53,371 nucleotides of DNA, from NCBI GenBank assembly GCA_001899715.1, contig MKWI01000024.1:190915-244285 (forward strand), written 5' to 3'. The notes under the pieces were generated by a model that was not told the DNA's origin, did no database searches, and worked only from the letters and a program-made list of their open reading frames with translations. This document shows positions 1-8,393 of the stretch, piece after piece; the stretch's first letter is position 1; each line of letters opens with the position of its first letter. Position numbers and translations under genes: made by a program. This stretch comes from Sphingobium sp. 66-54. Its GTDB lineage: Bacteria > Pseudomonadota > Alphaproteobacteria > Sphingomonadales > Sphingomonadaceae.

Positions 1-375
1 CGCAACCTGACCGGCGCCGTTACCAGGATGCTGGAGGAGGCCGGCCTGCGTGTCGTCGCTTCCAAGCGCATCCACATGACCCGCGAGCAGGCCGAGGGCT
101 TCTATGCGGTCCACAAGGAGCGCCCCTTCTTCGGCGAGCTGGTCGAATTCATGATCTCCGGCCCGGTCGTCGTGCAGGTGCTGGAAGGCGAGGACGCCGT
201 GAAGCGCAACCGCGACATCATGGGCGCCACCAATCCCGCCAACGCCGAGCCGGGCACCATCCGCAAGGAGCTGGCCGAATCGATCGAGGCCAACAGCGTC
301 CACGGGTCGGACAGCGACGAGAATGCCGCGATCGAGATTGCCTATTTCTTCAAGCCGGAAGAAATCGTCGGCTGA
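1..375 (+). CDS. ndk: Nucleoside diphosphate kinase (5' truncated by window edge)
   Basis: Catalyses transfer of the gamma-phosphate from ATP to nucleoside diphosphates through a phosphohistidine, balancing NTP and dNTP pools in the cytoplasm. The reading frame is open from base 1, and the first visible residues ([15 protein letters not shown]) match the region just after the NDK N-terminal strand, so about 16 residues lie outside the window. The active-site motif NSVHGSDS is present, with the catalytic His at visible residue 101, corresponding to about 117 in the whole protein. The C-terminus ends in the usual [16 protein letters not shown] tail. A strong intrinsic terminator follows directly. 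Identification is secure; only the start is missing. Confidence 0.95.
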   Translation, partial: RNLTGAVTRMLEEAGLRVVASKRIHMTREQAEGFYAVHKERPFFGELVEFMISGPVVVQVLEGEDAVKRNRDIMGATNPANAEPGTIRKELAESIEANSVHGSDSDENAAIEIAYFFKPEEIVG

Positions 376-399
376 TCTCCGCGCTCAGCGGATTGCGAC

Positions 400-431
400 A
401 AGGGCCGCCGGGGTATTTCCGGCGGCCTTTT
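400..431 (+). terminator. Intrinsic terminator of ndk
   Basis: A perfect 9-bp stem (GGCCGCCGG at 403-411 and CCGGCGGCC at 419-427) with a 7-base loop is followed by TTTT at 428-431. It sits 27 bases after the ndk stop and just before the end of the converging FkbM gene, so it probably insulates the two convergent transcripts. Confidence 0.85.
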
Positions 432-434
432 GCG

Positions 435-1229
435 TCAGCGCGACGCGAGCATGTCGTAATGCCGGCCCACGCCATATTTGCGGAAGGTTGTGAAGCCCGC
501 CTCGCGCAGCAGCGCGACGATGGCCGCATTGTCCGTCCAGCGCTGGTCGATTTCGTAGAACAGATGCCTGATCGTCGGCGCATGGCGGGATTTCATCAGT
601 TCGTTGATGACCACGCTCTCATGCCCCTCGACATCGACCTTGACGACGAGGTCCGCCGGTTCCCCGACCAGATCGTCGAACTCCTCATGGTCGATCAGCC
701 GGACGCTGCGTGAGGCCACCCCGGTAGCCCCGGCGCCATGGTCGAGCGACGCCGTGCCGCTGTGCGCCGGGTTGACCGAGATGGTCGCCGTGCCGGCATG
801 GTCGGAGAGGGCGGCCTCCACCGCCGTGATCCGGCCGGTCGTCTCGTTCGCGGCGATATTGTCCTGGAGGGTGGCGAACGTCTCGCGCACCGGCTCCAGC
901 GCCAGCACCTTTCGGCACTGCGGCGCTTTGGCGGCGATGAGGCTGTAGAGCCCCTGATTGGCGCCGATGTCGATGAAAGCGAACGGCCGGTCCATGCCGT
1001 TCAGCAGGTCCGCCAGCGCGGAGCCGTAGGTTCCGTAGAAGCAGTATTGGAACGTCCGGTCGCTCCAGTTGGCACGCATCAGCACGCCATAGCGGGAGCG
1101 GGCAAAGCGCGGCGCGGCATTGCCTTCCCGCGCGGCCGCCAGCGCCGCGCGCAGGCGCGCGCTCAGCTTCAGGGCGGTCTTCTGGACCCGATATTCCCAG
1201 GTTCGCGCGAGGAGGGAGGCGTCAGTCAT
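435..1229 (-). CDS. FkbM-family SAM-dependent methyltransferase
   Basis: Predicted O-methyltransferase of the FkbM family, about 264 residues. The SAM-binding motif I reads FIDIGANQGLYSL, followed by an acidic strand end (LALEP), and the family motif VVKVDVEGHESVV is present. Such enzymes methylate hydroxyls of sugars, lipids or polyketides; the substrate cannot be told from sequence. I chose the ATG at 1229 over an upstream ATG at 1247 because it overlaps the end of the upstream chorismate mutase gene by 8 bases, a typical coupled arrangement. The pairing with chorismate mutase has no obvious metabolic reason and may only reflect shared transcription. Confidence 0.8.
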   Translation of the reverse strand: MTDASLLARTWEYRVQKTALKLSARLRAALAAAREGNAAPRFARSRYGVLMRANWSDRTFQYCFYGTYGSALADLLNGMDRPFAFIDIGANQGLYSLIAAKAPQCRKVLALEPVRETFATLQDNIAANETTGRITAVEAALSDHAGTATISVNPAHSGTASLDHGAGATGVASRSVRLIDHEEFDDLVGEPADLVVKVDVEGHESVVINELMKSRHAPTIRHLFYEIDQRWTDNAAIVALLREAGFTTFRKYGVGRHYDMLASR

Positions 1230-1503
1230 TGCCCCGCATCCGCTCATGGTGCCGGATCACCTCATCGATGATGAAGCGCAGGAATTTCTCGGTGAAATCC
1301 GGATCGAGATGGGCGTCCACCGCGAGTCGGCGCAACCGCGTGATCTGCTTCGCCTCGCGATCGGGATCGGCTGGGGGCAGCTCGGCCTGCGCCTTGTAGG
1401 CACCGACGGCCTGCGTGACCTTGAACCGCTCGGCCAGCAAGAAAACGAGCGCGGCGTCGATATTGTCGATGCTTTCCCGATAGCGCCTGAGCGTTTCGTC
1501 CAT
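1222..1503 (-). CDS. Chorismate mutase, AroQ type
   Basis: Monofunctional AroQ-fold chorismate mutase (93 residues), converting chorismate to prephenate for phenylalanine and tyrosine synthesis in the cytoplasm. The all-helical pattern is clear: RESIDNIDAALVFLLAERF at the N-terminus supplies the first active-site Arg and the IDxID segment, then a Lys in the VGAYKAQ helix, the DPDREAKQ segment, and a final helix ending in DEVIRHHERM. The length is typical of a stand-alone domain with no prephenate dehydratase or dehydrogenase attached. It is transcribed divergently from the polyprenyl synthase gene and is coupled to the downstream methyltransferase. Family assignment is firm; the pathway role is known for the family. 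Confidence 0.88.
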   Translation of the reverse strand: MDETLRRYRESIDNIDAALVFLLAERFKVTQAVGAYKAQAELPPADPDREAKQITRLRRLAVDAHLDPDFTEKFLRFIIDEVIRHHERMRGND

Positions 1504-1629
1504 CAGCGGCTTTCTCCCTTGGAAACGCGCGCATCACTCGCCTCTCTTGCCGCGCAAGGCAAGGTGTTTTGCGCCCCGGCGGCCCCAAATCGCTTGCCAA
1601 AGCGGGGCCTGCCCGCCAGAGGACGCCGC

Positions 1630-2643
1630 ATGACCGCCACCATTCACCGCATGTCGGGCGAGCGCGTGCCGTCGCTTGAACCCATGATGAGCCTCGTCGC
1701 CGAGGATATGAACAGCGTCAACGCCGTCATCCTCGCGCGCATGCAGTCGCGCATTCCGCTGATCCCGGAGCTGGCGGGCCATCTCATTGCCGGCGGCGGC
1801 AAGCGGATGCGGCCGATGCTGACGCTCGCCTGCGCGCGATTGCTCGACTATCAGGGCGCCCGCCACCACAAGCTCTCCGCCGCCGTCGAGTTCATCCACA
1901 CCGCTACCCTGCTGCACGACGATGTGGTGGATGGCAGCGGCATGCGCCGGGGCCGCCGCACCGCCAACATGATCTGGGGCAACAATGCCTCGGTCCTCGT
2001 CGGCGATTTCCTGTTCAGCCGTTCGTTCGAGCTGATGGTCGAGGATGGCTCGCTCAAGGTGCTGCGCATCCTCTCCGGCGCCTCGGCGGTGATCGCGGAG
2101 GGTGAGGTGAACCAGCTCACCGCCCAGCGCCGCATCGAGACGGATGAGAGCCAGTATCTGGAGATCATCGACGCCAAGACCGCCGCGCTGTTCGCGGCCG
2201 CCTGCCGCATTTCCGCCGTGGTCGCCGAGCGGCCCGAGCCGGAGGAACTGGCGCTGGACGCCTATGGCCGCAACCTCGGCATCGCCTTCCAGCTTGTCGA
2301 TGACGCCATCGACTATGTCTCGGACGGTGCGACGATGGGCAAGGATACGGGCGACGATTTCCGTGACGGCAAGATTACCCTGCCGGTCATCCTCGCTTAT
2401 GCGCGCGGTTCGGAGGCGGATCGGATATTCTGGAAGGAGACCATGTCCGGTCTCCACGGCGACAATGCCGATCTTGCCCACGCCCAGCAATTGCTCGCTG
2501 CCACCGGCGCCATCGACGACACGCTGGATCGCGCGCGTCTTTACGGCCAGCGGGCCATCGACGCCCTCGGCCTGTTCGGCAACGGCGCGGCCAAGGCAGC
2601 GCTGACCGAAGCCGTCGCCTTCGCCATCGCACGCGCTTATTGA
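1630..2643 (+). CDS. All-trans polyprenyl diphosphate synthase (octaprenyl/decaprenyl type)
   Basis: Class I trans-prenyltransferase of 337 residues that condenses isopentenyl diphosphate into the long side chain of ubiquinone. The first aspartate-rich motif DDVVD is at residues 97-101 and the second, DDAID, at 224-228; GGGKRMRP near residue 55 binds the substrate diphosphate. The small GKDTGDDFRDGKITLP block that follows is typical of the IspB/DdsA group. Chain length (C40 versus C50) cannot be read with certainty; sphingomonads commonly carry ubiquinone-10, so decaprenyl is likely by inference. The ATG at 1630 is preceded by AGAGGA at good spacing, which favours it over upstream in-frame codons. 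Confidence 0.9.
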   Translation: MTATIHRMSGERVPSLEPMMSLVAEDMNSVNAVILARMQSRIPLIPELAGHLIAGGGKRMRPMLTLACARLLDYQGARHHKLSAAVEFIHTATLLHDDVVDGSGMRRGRRTANMIWGNNASVLVGDFLFSRSFELMVEDGSLKVLRILSGASAVIAEGEVNQLTAQRRIETDESQYLEIIDAKTAALFAAACRISAVVAERPEPEELALDAYGRNLGIAFQLVDDAIDYVSDGATMGKDTGDDFRDGKITLPVILAYARGSEADRIFWKETMSGLHGDNADLAHAQQLLAATGAIDDTLDRARLYGQRAIDALGLFGNGAAKAALTEAVAFAIARAY

Positions 2644-2691
2644 AGGATGGCGCCGCGGCGCCCTTCATGGGCTGCCTGTAATAAAAGCGAA

Positions 2692-2714
2692 GTGCTCCTG
2701 CTTTCGCAGGAGTC
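2692..2714. repeat. Short palindromic repeat, family 1, single unit
   Basis: CTCCTGC and GCAGGAG arms around a 4-base centre, downstream of the polyprenyl synthase gene. It shares the core of the CTCCTGCnnnnGCAGGAG family found at nine intergenic sites in the window. Confidence 0.7.
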
Positions 2715-2864
2715 CGTGGGGGGCACCCGCTCCCCATCCGCATCCCGATCCACCTCGGCCCCCTCGTTCGAGTCGCCGCCTTGCCCCGTCGCTCCGCCGG
2801 GTCCATGGCGGAGCAAAGGCCGTGCTTCACCTCGTCCACGGCGCGAGAACAGGAGAGGAGGAGC

Positions 2865-3572
2865 ATGAGCAAGCTCGATCGTTTCCCCATCACCCGCCGC
2901 TGGCCGGCGACCAATCCGGACATCATCCAGCTTTATTCGATGACCACGCCCAACGGCGTGAAGGTCTCCATCGCGCTGGAGGAGATGGGCCTGCCCTATG
3001 AAGCCCACGCCGTGAACATCATGGTGAACGAGAGCTGGACGCCGGAATTCCTCGCGCTCAACCCCAATGGCAAGATTCCCGCCATCATCGACCCGGACGG
3101 GCCGGACGGCGAGCCGATCGGCATGTTCGAATCCAATGCCATCCTGCTCTACCTCGCCGAGAAGACCGGCAAGCTGATCCCGGCCGATCGCGCCGGCCAG
3201 CTTGAGGCGCGCACATGGCTGTTCCTGCAAGCCGGCCATATCGGTCCGATGTTCGGGCAGGTCGGCTATTTCAACAAGTTCGCCGGCCGCGAGATCGCGG
3301 ACAAGCGCCCGCTTGAGCGCTATGTCGGCGAAGCCAAACGCATGCTGGCGCTGCTGGAAGATCGGCTGGATGGGCGCGACTGGCTGATGGGCAAGGAGTT
3401 CACCATCGTCGATTGCGCCTGCCTCGGCTGGGTGCGCAATCTCATCGGCTTCTACGAGGCGGCAGAACTGGTCGATTACGCCGCGCTGCGCCGTGTGCCG
3501 CGCTGGCTCGATGCCGGCCTCGCGCGCCCGGCCGTGCAGCGCGGGCTGAACAGCCCGGCGAGGCCGGCATGA
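2865..3572 (+). CDS. Glutathione S-transferase family protein (YfcG/YghU-like)
   Basis: A 235-residue GST with the thioredoxin-fold N-terminal domain (about residues 20-105) and a helical C-terminal domain. The segment TTPNGVKVSIALEEMGLPY and the cis-proline loop LNPNGKIPAI with FESNAILLYLAE following match the nu-class YfcG/YghU group, known as glutathione-dependent disulfide-bond reductases and peroxidases; a precise substrate is not inferable. The start is supported by a strong AGGAGAGGAGGAG ribosome site just upstream. Its stop overlaps the start of the next gene by four bases (ATGA), so the two are translationally coupled and may act in one detoxification or carbon-salvage route. Confidence 0.85.
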   Translation: MSKLDRFPITRRWPATNPDIIQLYSMTTPNGVKVSIALEEMGLPYEAHAVNIMVNESWTPEFLALNPNGKIPAIIDPDGPDGEPIGMFESNAILLYLAEKTGKLIPADRAGQLEARTWLFLQAGHIGPMFGQVGYFNKFAGREIADKRPLERYVGEAKRMLALLEDRLDGRDWLMGKEFTIVDCACLGWVRNLIGFYEAAELVDYAALRRVPRWLDAGLARPAVQRGLNSPARPA

Positions 3573-4384
3573 CCCAGGCCGAACGCTACGAGCAGTTCAG
3601 GGCGCTGCACACGCGCCCCGGCGCCTTCATCATGCCGAACGCGTGGGACGCCATGTCGGCGGCGCTGCTGGCGCGCGAGGGGTTCGAGGCGATCGGCTCC
3701 ACCTCCATTGCCATCGCGCTCGGTCTCGGCCGGCATGACGGTCATCATGAGGTCAGCCGCGCCGACGCTATCGCCAACGCCGCCCTGCTCGGGCGGGCCA
3801 GCAACCTGCCGATCAACGGCGATCTGGAGGACGGCTTCGGCCCCGCGCCGGAGGATTGCGTCGCCACGGTGGAAGCCGCTATCGCCGCCGGTCTCGCTGG
3901 CCTCGGCATCGAGGACACCACGGCCGACCCCGCGCGGCCGATCCACGATTTCGACCATGCCGTCGCCCGTATCGCCGCCGCCGCGAAGGCCGCCAAGGGT
4001 CGCATCCTGCTCACCGCCCGCGCCGATAATTTCATCAAGGGCCGGCCCGATCTCGACGACACCGTCCGCCGCCTCACTGCCTTTGCGGAGGCGGGTGCGG
4101 ACGTGCTCTACGCGCCGTTCCTCCCCACGATGGAGGCCATCGAAACGGTGGTGAAAGCGGTCGCCCCGTTGCCGGTCAACGTTGTGATGGGGCCGCTCGC
4201 CGGTCTCGTCCCGCTGGAGACCCTGTCGGCGGCCGGCGTCAAGCGCGTCAGCCTCGGCGGCGTCCTCTATGTCCGCGCGCTCGATGGCCTGCTCGCCGCC
4301 GCCCGCGCGCTCAAACAGGGCGATCTCCCCGCCGCCGCGCCGACGCTCCATGTGCCGGACCTGATCGGCCTGCTGCCGACCTGA
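3569..4384 (+). CDS. Isocitrate lyase/PEP-phosphonomutase superfamily protein
   Basis: A 271-residue TIM-barrel enzyme of the isocitrate lyase/PEP mutase superfamily. Visible signatures are the PNAWDAMSAALL N-terminal strand, the INGDLEDGFG metal-binding strand, IEDTT and the ILLTARADNF segment. The catalytic KKCGH of true isocitrate lyase is absent, so it is more likely an oxaloacetate decarboxylase-like, methylisocitrate lyase-like or carboxyphosphonoenolpyruvate mutase-like enzyme; the substrate is unknown. It starts inside the stop of the GST gene (ATGA overlap), so the two form an operon. REP-like repeats follow its stop. Confidence 0.82.
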   Translation: MTQAERYEQFRALHTRPGAFIMPNAWDAMSAALLAREGFEAIGSTSIAIALGLGRHDGHHEVSRADAIANAALLGRASNLPINGDLEDGFGPAPEDCVATVEAAIAAGLAGLGIEDTTADPARPIHDFDHAVARIAAAAKAAKGRILLTARADNFIKGRPDLDDTVRRLTAFAEAGADVLYAPFLPTMEAIETVVKAVAPLPVNVVMGPLAGLVPLETLSAAGVKRVSLGGVLYVRALDGLLAAARALKQGDLPAAAPTLHVPDLIGLLPT

Positions 4385-4414
4385 ACGATCGGGCGCAACG
4401 CCACCACCACCGGG

Positions 4415-4450
4415 TCGCGTCGAGCGAAGGCAAGGCACACCCGGCGCGCG
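4415..4450. repeat. Short repeat, family 2 (CGAGCGAAG type)
   Basis: Contains GTCGAGCGAAGGCAAGGCAC followed by CCGGCGCGCG. It is similar to the segments at 9388-9425, 17111-17147 and 21836-21873, each lying between genes. It is a dispersed short element with no coding potential. Confidence 0.5.
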
Positions 4451-4473
4451 CCATCTCGCCCACGCCCTGCCAG

Positions 4474-4550
4474 TACTCCTGCGTAAGCAGGAGCCCAGGG
4501 CCCAACCGCGGTGCCCTATCGCCTTGAGCTCCTGCCTGCGCAGGAGCACG
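4474..4550. repeat. Inverted pair of family 1 palindromes (REPIN-like)
   Basis: Two units of the CTCCTGC/GCAGGAG palindrome at 4474-4502 and 4524-4550. The first ends in GAGCCCAGGG; the second is in the opposite orientation and ends in CAGGAGCAC. The pair sits between convergent-free neighbours upstream of hrpB, and the geometry (two inverted palindromes about 20 bases apart) is that of a REP doublet. Confidence 0.75.
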
Positions 4551-4646
4551 TCGCGTTATTGACGTAGGGTAAGCACCAGTGGCGCTGATGATCGCACCGC
4601 GCCACCCCTCTTGCACTCCACCGCTCCACACGGCACGGGAAGCGCG

Positions 4647-7094
4647 ATGACGCTGCCGATCCACGCCGTCCTGCCCGATCTGCTCGCCGCCCTGCGCGCC
4701 GGGTCGAGCGCCGTGCTGGTCGCCCCGCCGGGCGCGGGCAAGACCACCATGGTCGCGCCGGCCCTGCTCGCCGAGCCATGGTGCGCCGGCCAGGTCTGGC
4801 TGCTCTCGCCCCGCCGCCTCGCCGCGCGCGCCGCCGCCGAGCGCATGGCCGAGCAGGCCGGCGAGAAGCCGGGCGAGACCATCGGCTACGTCACCCGGCT
4901 CGAAAGCCGCACCTCCGCGCGCACCCGCATCCTCGTCGTCACGGAAGGCGTCTTCCGCCGCCGTATCCAGGCCGACCCGGAGCTGGCCGGCGTCTCCGCC
5001 GTGCTGTTCGACGAGGTGCATGAGCGCAGTCTGGAGGGCGATTTCGGTCTCGCCCTCGCGCTCGATGCGCAGGCGGGTCTACGCGAGGACCTGCGCCTCG
5101 TCGCCATGTCCGCCACGCTCGATGGCGCCCGCTTCGCCGCGCTGATGGATGGCGCGCCGATCATCGAGAGCGAAGGCCGCAGCCACCCCATCACCCTGCG
5201 CCATATCGGCCGCGCCGCCGACGCCCGCATCGAGGACGCCATGGCCGCCGCCATCCGCCGCGCGCTGGCTGAGGAGGGAGAGGGCGACCTGCTCGCCTTC
5301 CTCCCCGGTGTCGGCGAGATCGAGCGCACCGCCGAGCGGCTGGAGACCCTCCCGCCCGCCGTCGCGTTGCACAAGCTGCACGGCTCGCTCGACCCGGCGC
5401 TGCAACGCGCGGCTCTGCGCTCCGCTGCGCCCGGCACGCGCAAGCTCATCCTCGCCACCAGCATCGCCGAGACCAGCCTCACTATCGACGGCGTGCGGAT
5501 CGTCATCGATTCCGGCCTCGCGCGCCGCCCCCGGCACGATCTTGCGGCCGGCGTCACCCGCCTCGTCACCGAGCGGGCGAGCCAGGCCGCCGTCACCCAG
5601 CGCGCTGGCCGTGCGGGCCGTCAGGCGCCCGGCATCGCCTATCGCCTGTGGGAAGCGGCGGCGACCGCTGGCCTGCCGCCCTTTGACCCGCCCGAGATAT
5701 TGGAGAGTGACCTTACCGGCCTGCTGCTCGATTGCGCGGTGTGGGGCGCGACCGATCCCGCCACGCTGCGCTGGCTTGATCCGCCGCCCACCGCTGCCGT
5801 CAGCGAGGCGCGCCGCCGCCTCATCGGCCTTGGCGCACTCGATGGCGAGGGGCGCGCGACCGCGCACGGCCGCCGCATCGCCGATCTGCCGCTGGAGCCG
5901 CGCCTCGCCCATATGCTGCTGCTTTCGGCGCAGGCCGGTGGAGCGACGGTCGCGGCCGATGCCGCCGTGCTGCTCACCGAGCGCGGGCTGGGCGGTCCCT
6001 CGGTCGACCTCGCCCGCCGCCGCGCCAACTGGCGGCGCGAGCGCGGACCACGGGCCGAAGGCGCGCGTGGTCTCGCTCGCCGCTGGCTGGGACTGGTGGC
6101 GGGCGCGGGGCAGGGGAGCGATGACGATGCCGCCCTCGGCCGCTGCCTGATCCGCGCTTTTCCGGACCGCATCGCCAAGCGCCGCGACGCCACCGGCGCC
6201 GACTGGATCAGCGCTGGCGGACGCGGCTTCCGGCTCGATCCCGCCGATCCGCTCGCCCACGCCGACTGGCTGGCGGTTGGTGAGATTCAGGGCAGCGCTG
6301 CCGGTGCGCGCATCCTCTCCGCCGTCGCCATGGATGAAGCGGAGGTGCTCTCCGCCGCCGCCGATCGTCTCACCGAGCGCCGCACCGTGCGCTGGCGCAA
6401 GGATCTGGGCGGTGTCGAGGCGCTGCGCGAGCGCTGGTTGGGCGCCATTCGCCTCACCTCCGGTCCCGATGAAACCCCCGAGCGAGTCGCCGTCATCGCC
6501 GCGCTGGCGCAGGCGTTGCGCAGCGAGGGTCTCGACCTGCTGCCATGGGGCAAGGCCGCCGAGGCGCTGCGGACCCGCGCCGCCTACGCCGGGGTCGGCG
6601 AGGCGCTCTCGGATGCGGCCCTGCGTGCCGATTCCGAGGATTGGCTGGAGATGCTGCTTCCGGCCGCCGCCCGCCGCTTCGCCGCCATCGAGCCGGGTGC
6701 GCTGCACGATCTGCTCGTCCAGCGCCTCGGCTGGGACGCGGCCCGGCGGATCGAGGCGCTCGCTCCCGCCGAGTTCACCAGCCCCGCCGGCAGCCGCCAC
6801 GCCATCGACTATGCCGCGCCCGCCGGTCCGATCGTGGAGCTGCGCGTGCAGGCGCTGTTCGGCTTGTCCGAGCACCCGACCGTGGGCACGCAGCGCATCC
6901 CGCTGGTCCTCTCGCTCACCTCGCCGGCCGGCCGGCCGATCCAGACCACGCGCGATCTGCCGGCCTTCTGGCGGGGGAGCTGGGCCGATGTCGCCAAGGA
7001 GATGCGCGGCCGCTATCCTAGGCACCCTTGGCCCGACGATCCCGCCGCCGCCAACGCCACGCTGCGCACCAAAAAGGCGGACGCGCGGCGCTAG
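4647..7094 (+). CDS. hrpB: ATP-dependent helicase HrpB
   Basis: A DEAH-box RNA-helicase-like protein of 815 residues, the usual HrpB size. Walker A APPGAGKTT is at residues 26-34, the DEVHE motif II follows near residue 120, SATLDG is motif III, and ATSIAETSLTIDGV with TQRAGRAGRQAPG provides motifs V and VI. The C-terminal third contains the conserved HrpB domain ending in RYPRHPWPDDP. The cellular role of HrpB is poorly defined even in well-studied bacteria. I chose the ATG at 4647 (MTLPIHAVLP) over an in-frame ATG at 4611 because the conserved region begins there and a GGGA site precedes it. REP-like repeats flank the gene on both sides. Confidence 0.92.
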   Translation: MTLPIHAVLPDLLAALRAGSSAVLVAPPGAGKTTMVAPALLAEPWCAGQVWLLSPRRLAARAAAERMAEQAGEKPGETIGYVTRLESRTSARTRILVVTEGVFRRRIQADPELAGVSAVLFDEVHERSLEGDFGLALALDAQAGLREDLRLVAMSATLDGARFAALMDGAPIIESEGRSHPITLRHIGRAADARIEDAMAAAIRRALAEEGEGDLLAFLPGVGEIERTAERLETLPPAVALHKLHGSLDPALQRAALRSAAPGTRKLILATSIAETSLTIDGVRIVIDSGLARRPRHDLAAGVTRLVTERASQAAVTQRAGRAGRQAPGIAYRLWEAAATAGLPPFDPPEILESDLTGLLLDCAVWGATDPATLRWLDPPPTAAVSEARRRLIGLGALDGEGRATAHGRRIADLPLEPRLAHMLLLSAQAGGATVAADAAVLLTERGLGGPSVDLARRRANWRRERGPRAEGARGLARRWLGLVAGAGQGSDDDAALGRCLIRAFPDRIAKRRDATGADWISAGGRGFRLDPADPLAHADWLAVGEIQGSAAGARILSAVAMDEAEVLSAAADRLTERRTVRWRKDLGGVEALRERWLGAIRLTSGPDETPERVAVIAALAQALRSEGLDLLPWGKAAEALRTRAAYAGVGEALSDAALRADSEDWLEMLLPAAARRFAAIEPGALHDLLVQRLGWDAARRIEALAPAEFTSPAGSRHAIDYAAPAGPIVELRVQALFGLSEHPTVGTQRIPLVLSLTSPAGRPIQTTRDLPAFWRGSWADVAKEMRGRYPRHPWPDDPAAANATLRTKKADARR

Positions 7095-7110
7095 AGTGCG
7101 TCTGCTTACG

Positions 7111-7200
7111 CTGTGCTCCTGCGCAGGCAGGAGCACAGGGAAGAAAAGAACTGTCGGTGCGCCCAAGGCTGCTGCCTTCGCAGGACTGCTGAGCCCAGGA
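7111..7200. repeat. Pair of family 1 palindromes downstream of hrpB
   Basis: A well-preserved unit at 7111-7139 (TGTGCTCCTGCGCAGGCAGG core) is followed by a decayed unit at 7163-7200 containing CTGCCTTCGCAGGA in inverted orientation. Being just after the hrpB stop, the hairpin may also stabilise mRNA ends. Confidence 0.7.
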
Positions 7201-7272
7201 TAGGGCTTGGTTTTGCAAAGGTTCGCCAAGGCCGGGATACAGCCCGGCCGATCCGCCTTGACGCCGACCCCC

Positions 7273-7593
7273 TCAACTCGTCGCGAACAACTTGGTTCCT
7301 ACCACGCCGATCACGATCAGCGCCATGAAGCCGGCTTGCGGCGCGCTCACCCTGTCGCCGAACAGCAGCACGCCGCCGATGATGACGCCCACCGCGCCAA
7401 GGCCGGTCCACACCGCATAGGCCGTACCGGCGGGCAGGCCGCGCATCGCCAGCGCCAGCAGCCCCATGTTCACGAAGCTCAAAATGATAGGCACGCTCGC
7501 CGCCTGCCATGTGCCGTGGGTGCCGGCCCATTTGAGGCTCAGCGCCCAGATGATTTCCGTGATGACGGCAATGCCGAGGATGATCCAGGCCAT
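7273..7593 (-). CDS. Small multidrug resistance transporter, Gdx/SugE type
   Basis: A 106-residue inner-membrane protein with four hydrophobic segments, the size of SMR-family dual-topology exporters. The essential acidic residue is Glu13 in MAWIILGIAVITEIIWAL, and the segment GTAYAVWTGLGAVGV is characteristic of the SugE/Gdx subgroup rather than EmrE. Family members studied elsewhere export guanidinium in exchange for protons. No guanidine riboswitch could be recognised in the upstream 200 bases. The ATG at 7593 has an AGGAG site at good spacing. It is divergent from the NDUFS4-like gene. Confidence 0.88.
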   Translation of the reverse strand: MAWIILGIAVITEIIWALSLKWAGTHGTWQAASVPIILSFVNMGLLALAMRGLPAGTAYAVWTGLGAVGVIIGGVLLFGDRVSAPQAGFMALIVIGVVGTKLFATS

Positions 7594-7800
7594 CCCGATT
7601 CTCCTGCTGTGCGGGCTCGGGAGGGGAACAGGCCCGCCGGAAACCCGAAAGAGGCAGGCCATGGAGAAATGCCGGCGCCCCATAGCCGCGATGATCGCGA
7701 TTGGGAAGGGGGAGGGCGGCCATCCGGCCCACGCAACCTTGACAGCCGCCGGCCTTTGGGCAAACGCGGTTGCGCTCAACAAGGGAAGCCAGTGCCAGCC

Positions 7801-8079
7801 ATGTCCGCACGGATCTACCAGATACCCAAGAACGCCATGCAGTCCGGCAAGGCGCGCACCAGCACCTGGATGCTGGAGTTCGAGCCGGCCGAGGCGAAGA
7901 AGCCGGATCCGATGACCGGCTGGGCCGGATCGGGCGACACGCGTGAGCAGATCAAGCTGCAATTCGCCAGCGAGGCCGCCGCCCGCGCCTATGCCGAGCG
8001 CTACGGCATTGCCTATCATGTCGTAATAACGCCACCCAAGACCCTGAAGATTCAGGCATACGCGGATAACTTCCGGTAA
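7801..8079 (+). CDS. NDUFS4-like NADH dehydrogenase accessory subunit
   Basis: A 92-residue protein of the ETC complex I subunit family (NDUFS4/18-kDa subunit). It begins ARIYQIPKNAMQSGKARTSTW and contains the family signatures WAGSGDTREQI and FASEAAARAYAERYGI, ending YADNFR. Alphaproteobacteria and mitochondria share this supernumerary subunit, which sits on the peripheral arm of NADH:ubiquinone oxidoreductase near the NADH-binding module. It is encoded alone here, away from any nuo genes. The start at 7801 is supported by AAGGGA upstream and by the position of the conserved N-terminus. Confidence 0.88.
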   Translation: MSARIYQIPKNAMQSGKARTSTWMLEFEPAEAKKPDPMTGWAGSGDTREQIKLQFASEAAARAYAERYGIAYHVVITPPKTLKIQAYADNFR

Positions 8080-8393
8080 TCACATGTGATGATACGAGCC
8101 GATGAGCAGGCTCGGCCGACCCAATATCCCGCTATATATCCGTTGCTTGTGCTCCTGCGCAGGCGGGAGCCCAGGGCGGCGGGGAACAGCGGTCGACGCC
8201 TGTTTACGCCCCGCTGTTTGAGGGAAAGCAGATCTCTTCGGCGTTTACCCGATCATCAAAAGCTCAAGAGCGGATAATGGCCAGGCATAGCCCTTTGACC
8301 TGAACGACTGCCGCCGACCGGTTGGAGAATATACAGCCCTTCGACAAGTTCAGGGTGAGCGGACGGAGCATCCCCATCCGCTCGCAATCCGCC
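8080..8393. other. Non-coding stretch between NDUFS4-like gene and purN
   Basis: A convergent 314-base gap without a supportable gene. It holds one family 1 palindrome (8149-8176) and, at 8338-8363, a segment CCCTTCGACAAGTTCAGGGT that looks like a third short dispersed repeat type. No tRNA or clear U-rich terminator was seen. Confidence 0.6.
8149..8176. repeat. Short palindromic repeat, family 1, single unit
   Basis: GTGCTCCTGCGCAGGCGGGA core followed by GCCCAGGG, the same consensus as the units near hrpB. It lies between convergent genes. Confidence 0.7.

Noticed and set aside
2755..2785. A GTTCGAGTC string like a tRNA T-loop
   Set aside because: No matching acceptor, D or anticodon arms can be placed around it.
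7594..7800. Guanidine riboswitch upstream of the Gdx-type exporter
   Set aside because: I could not find the conserved ACGR loops or paired elements expected for any guanidine riboswitch class.
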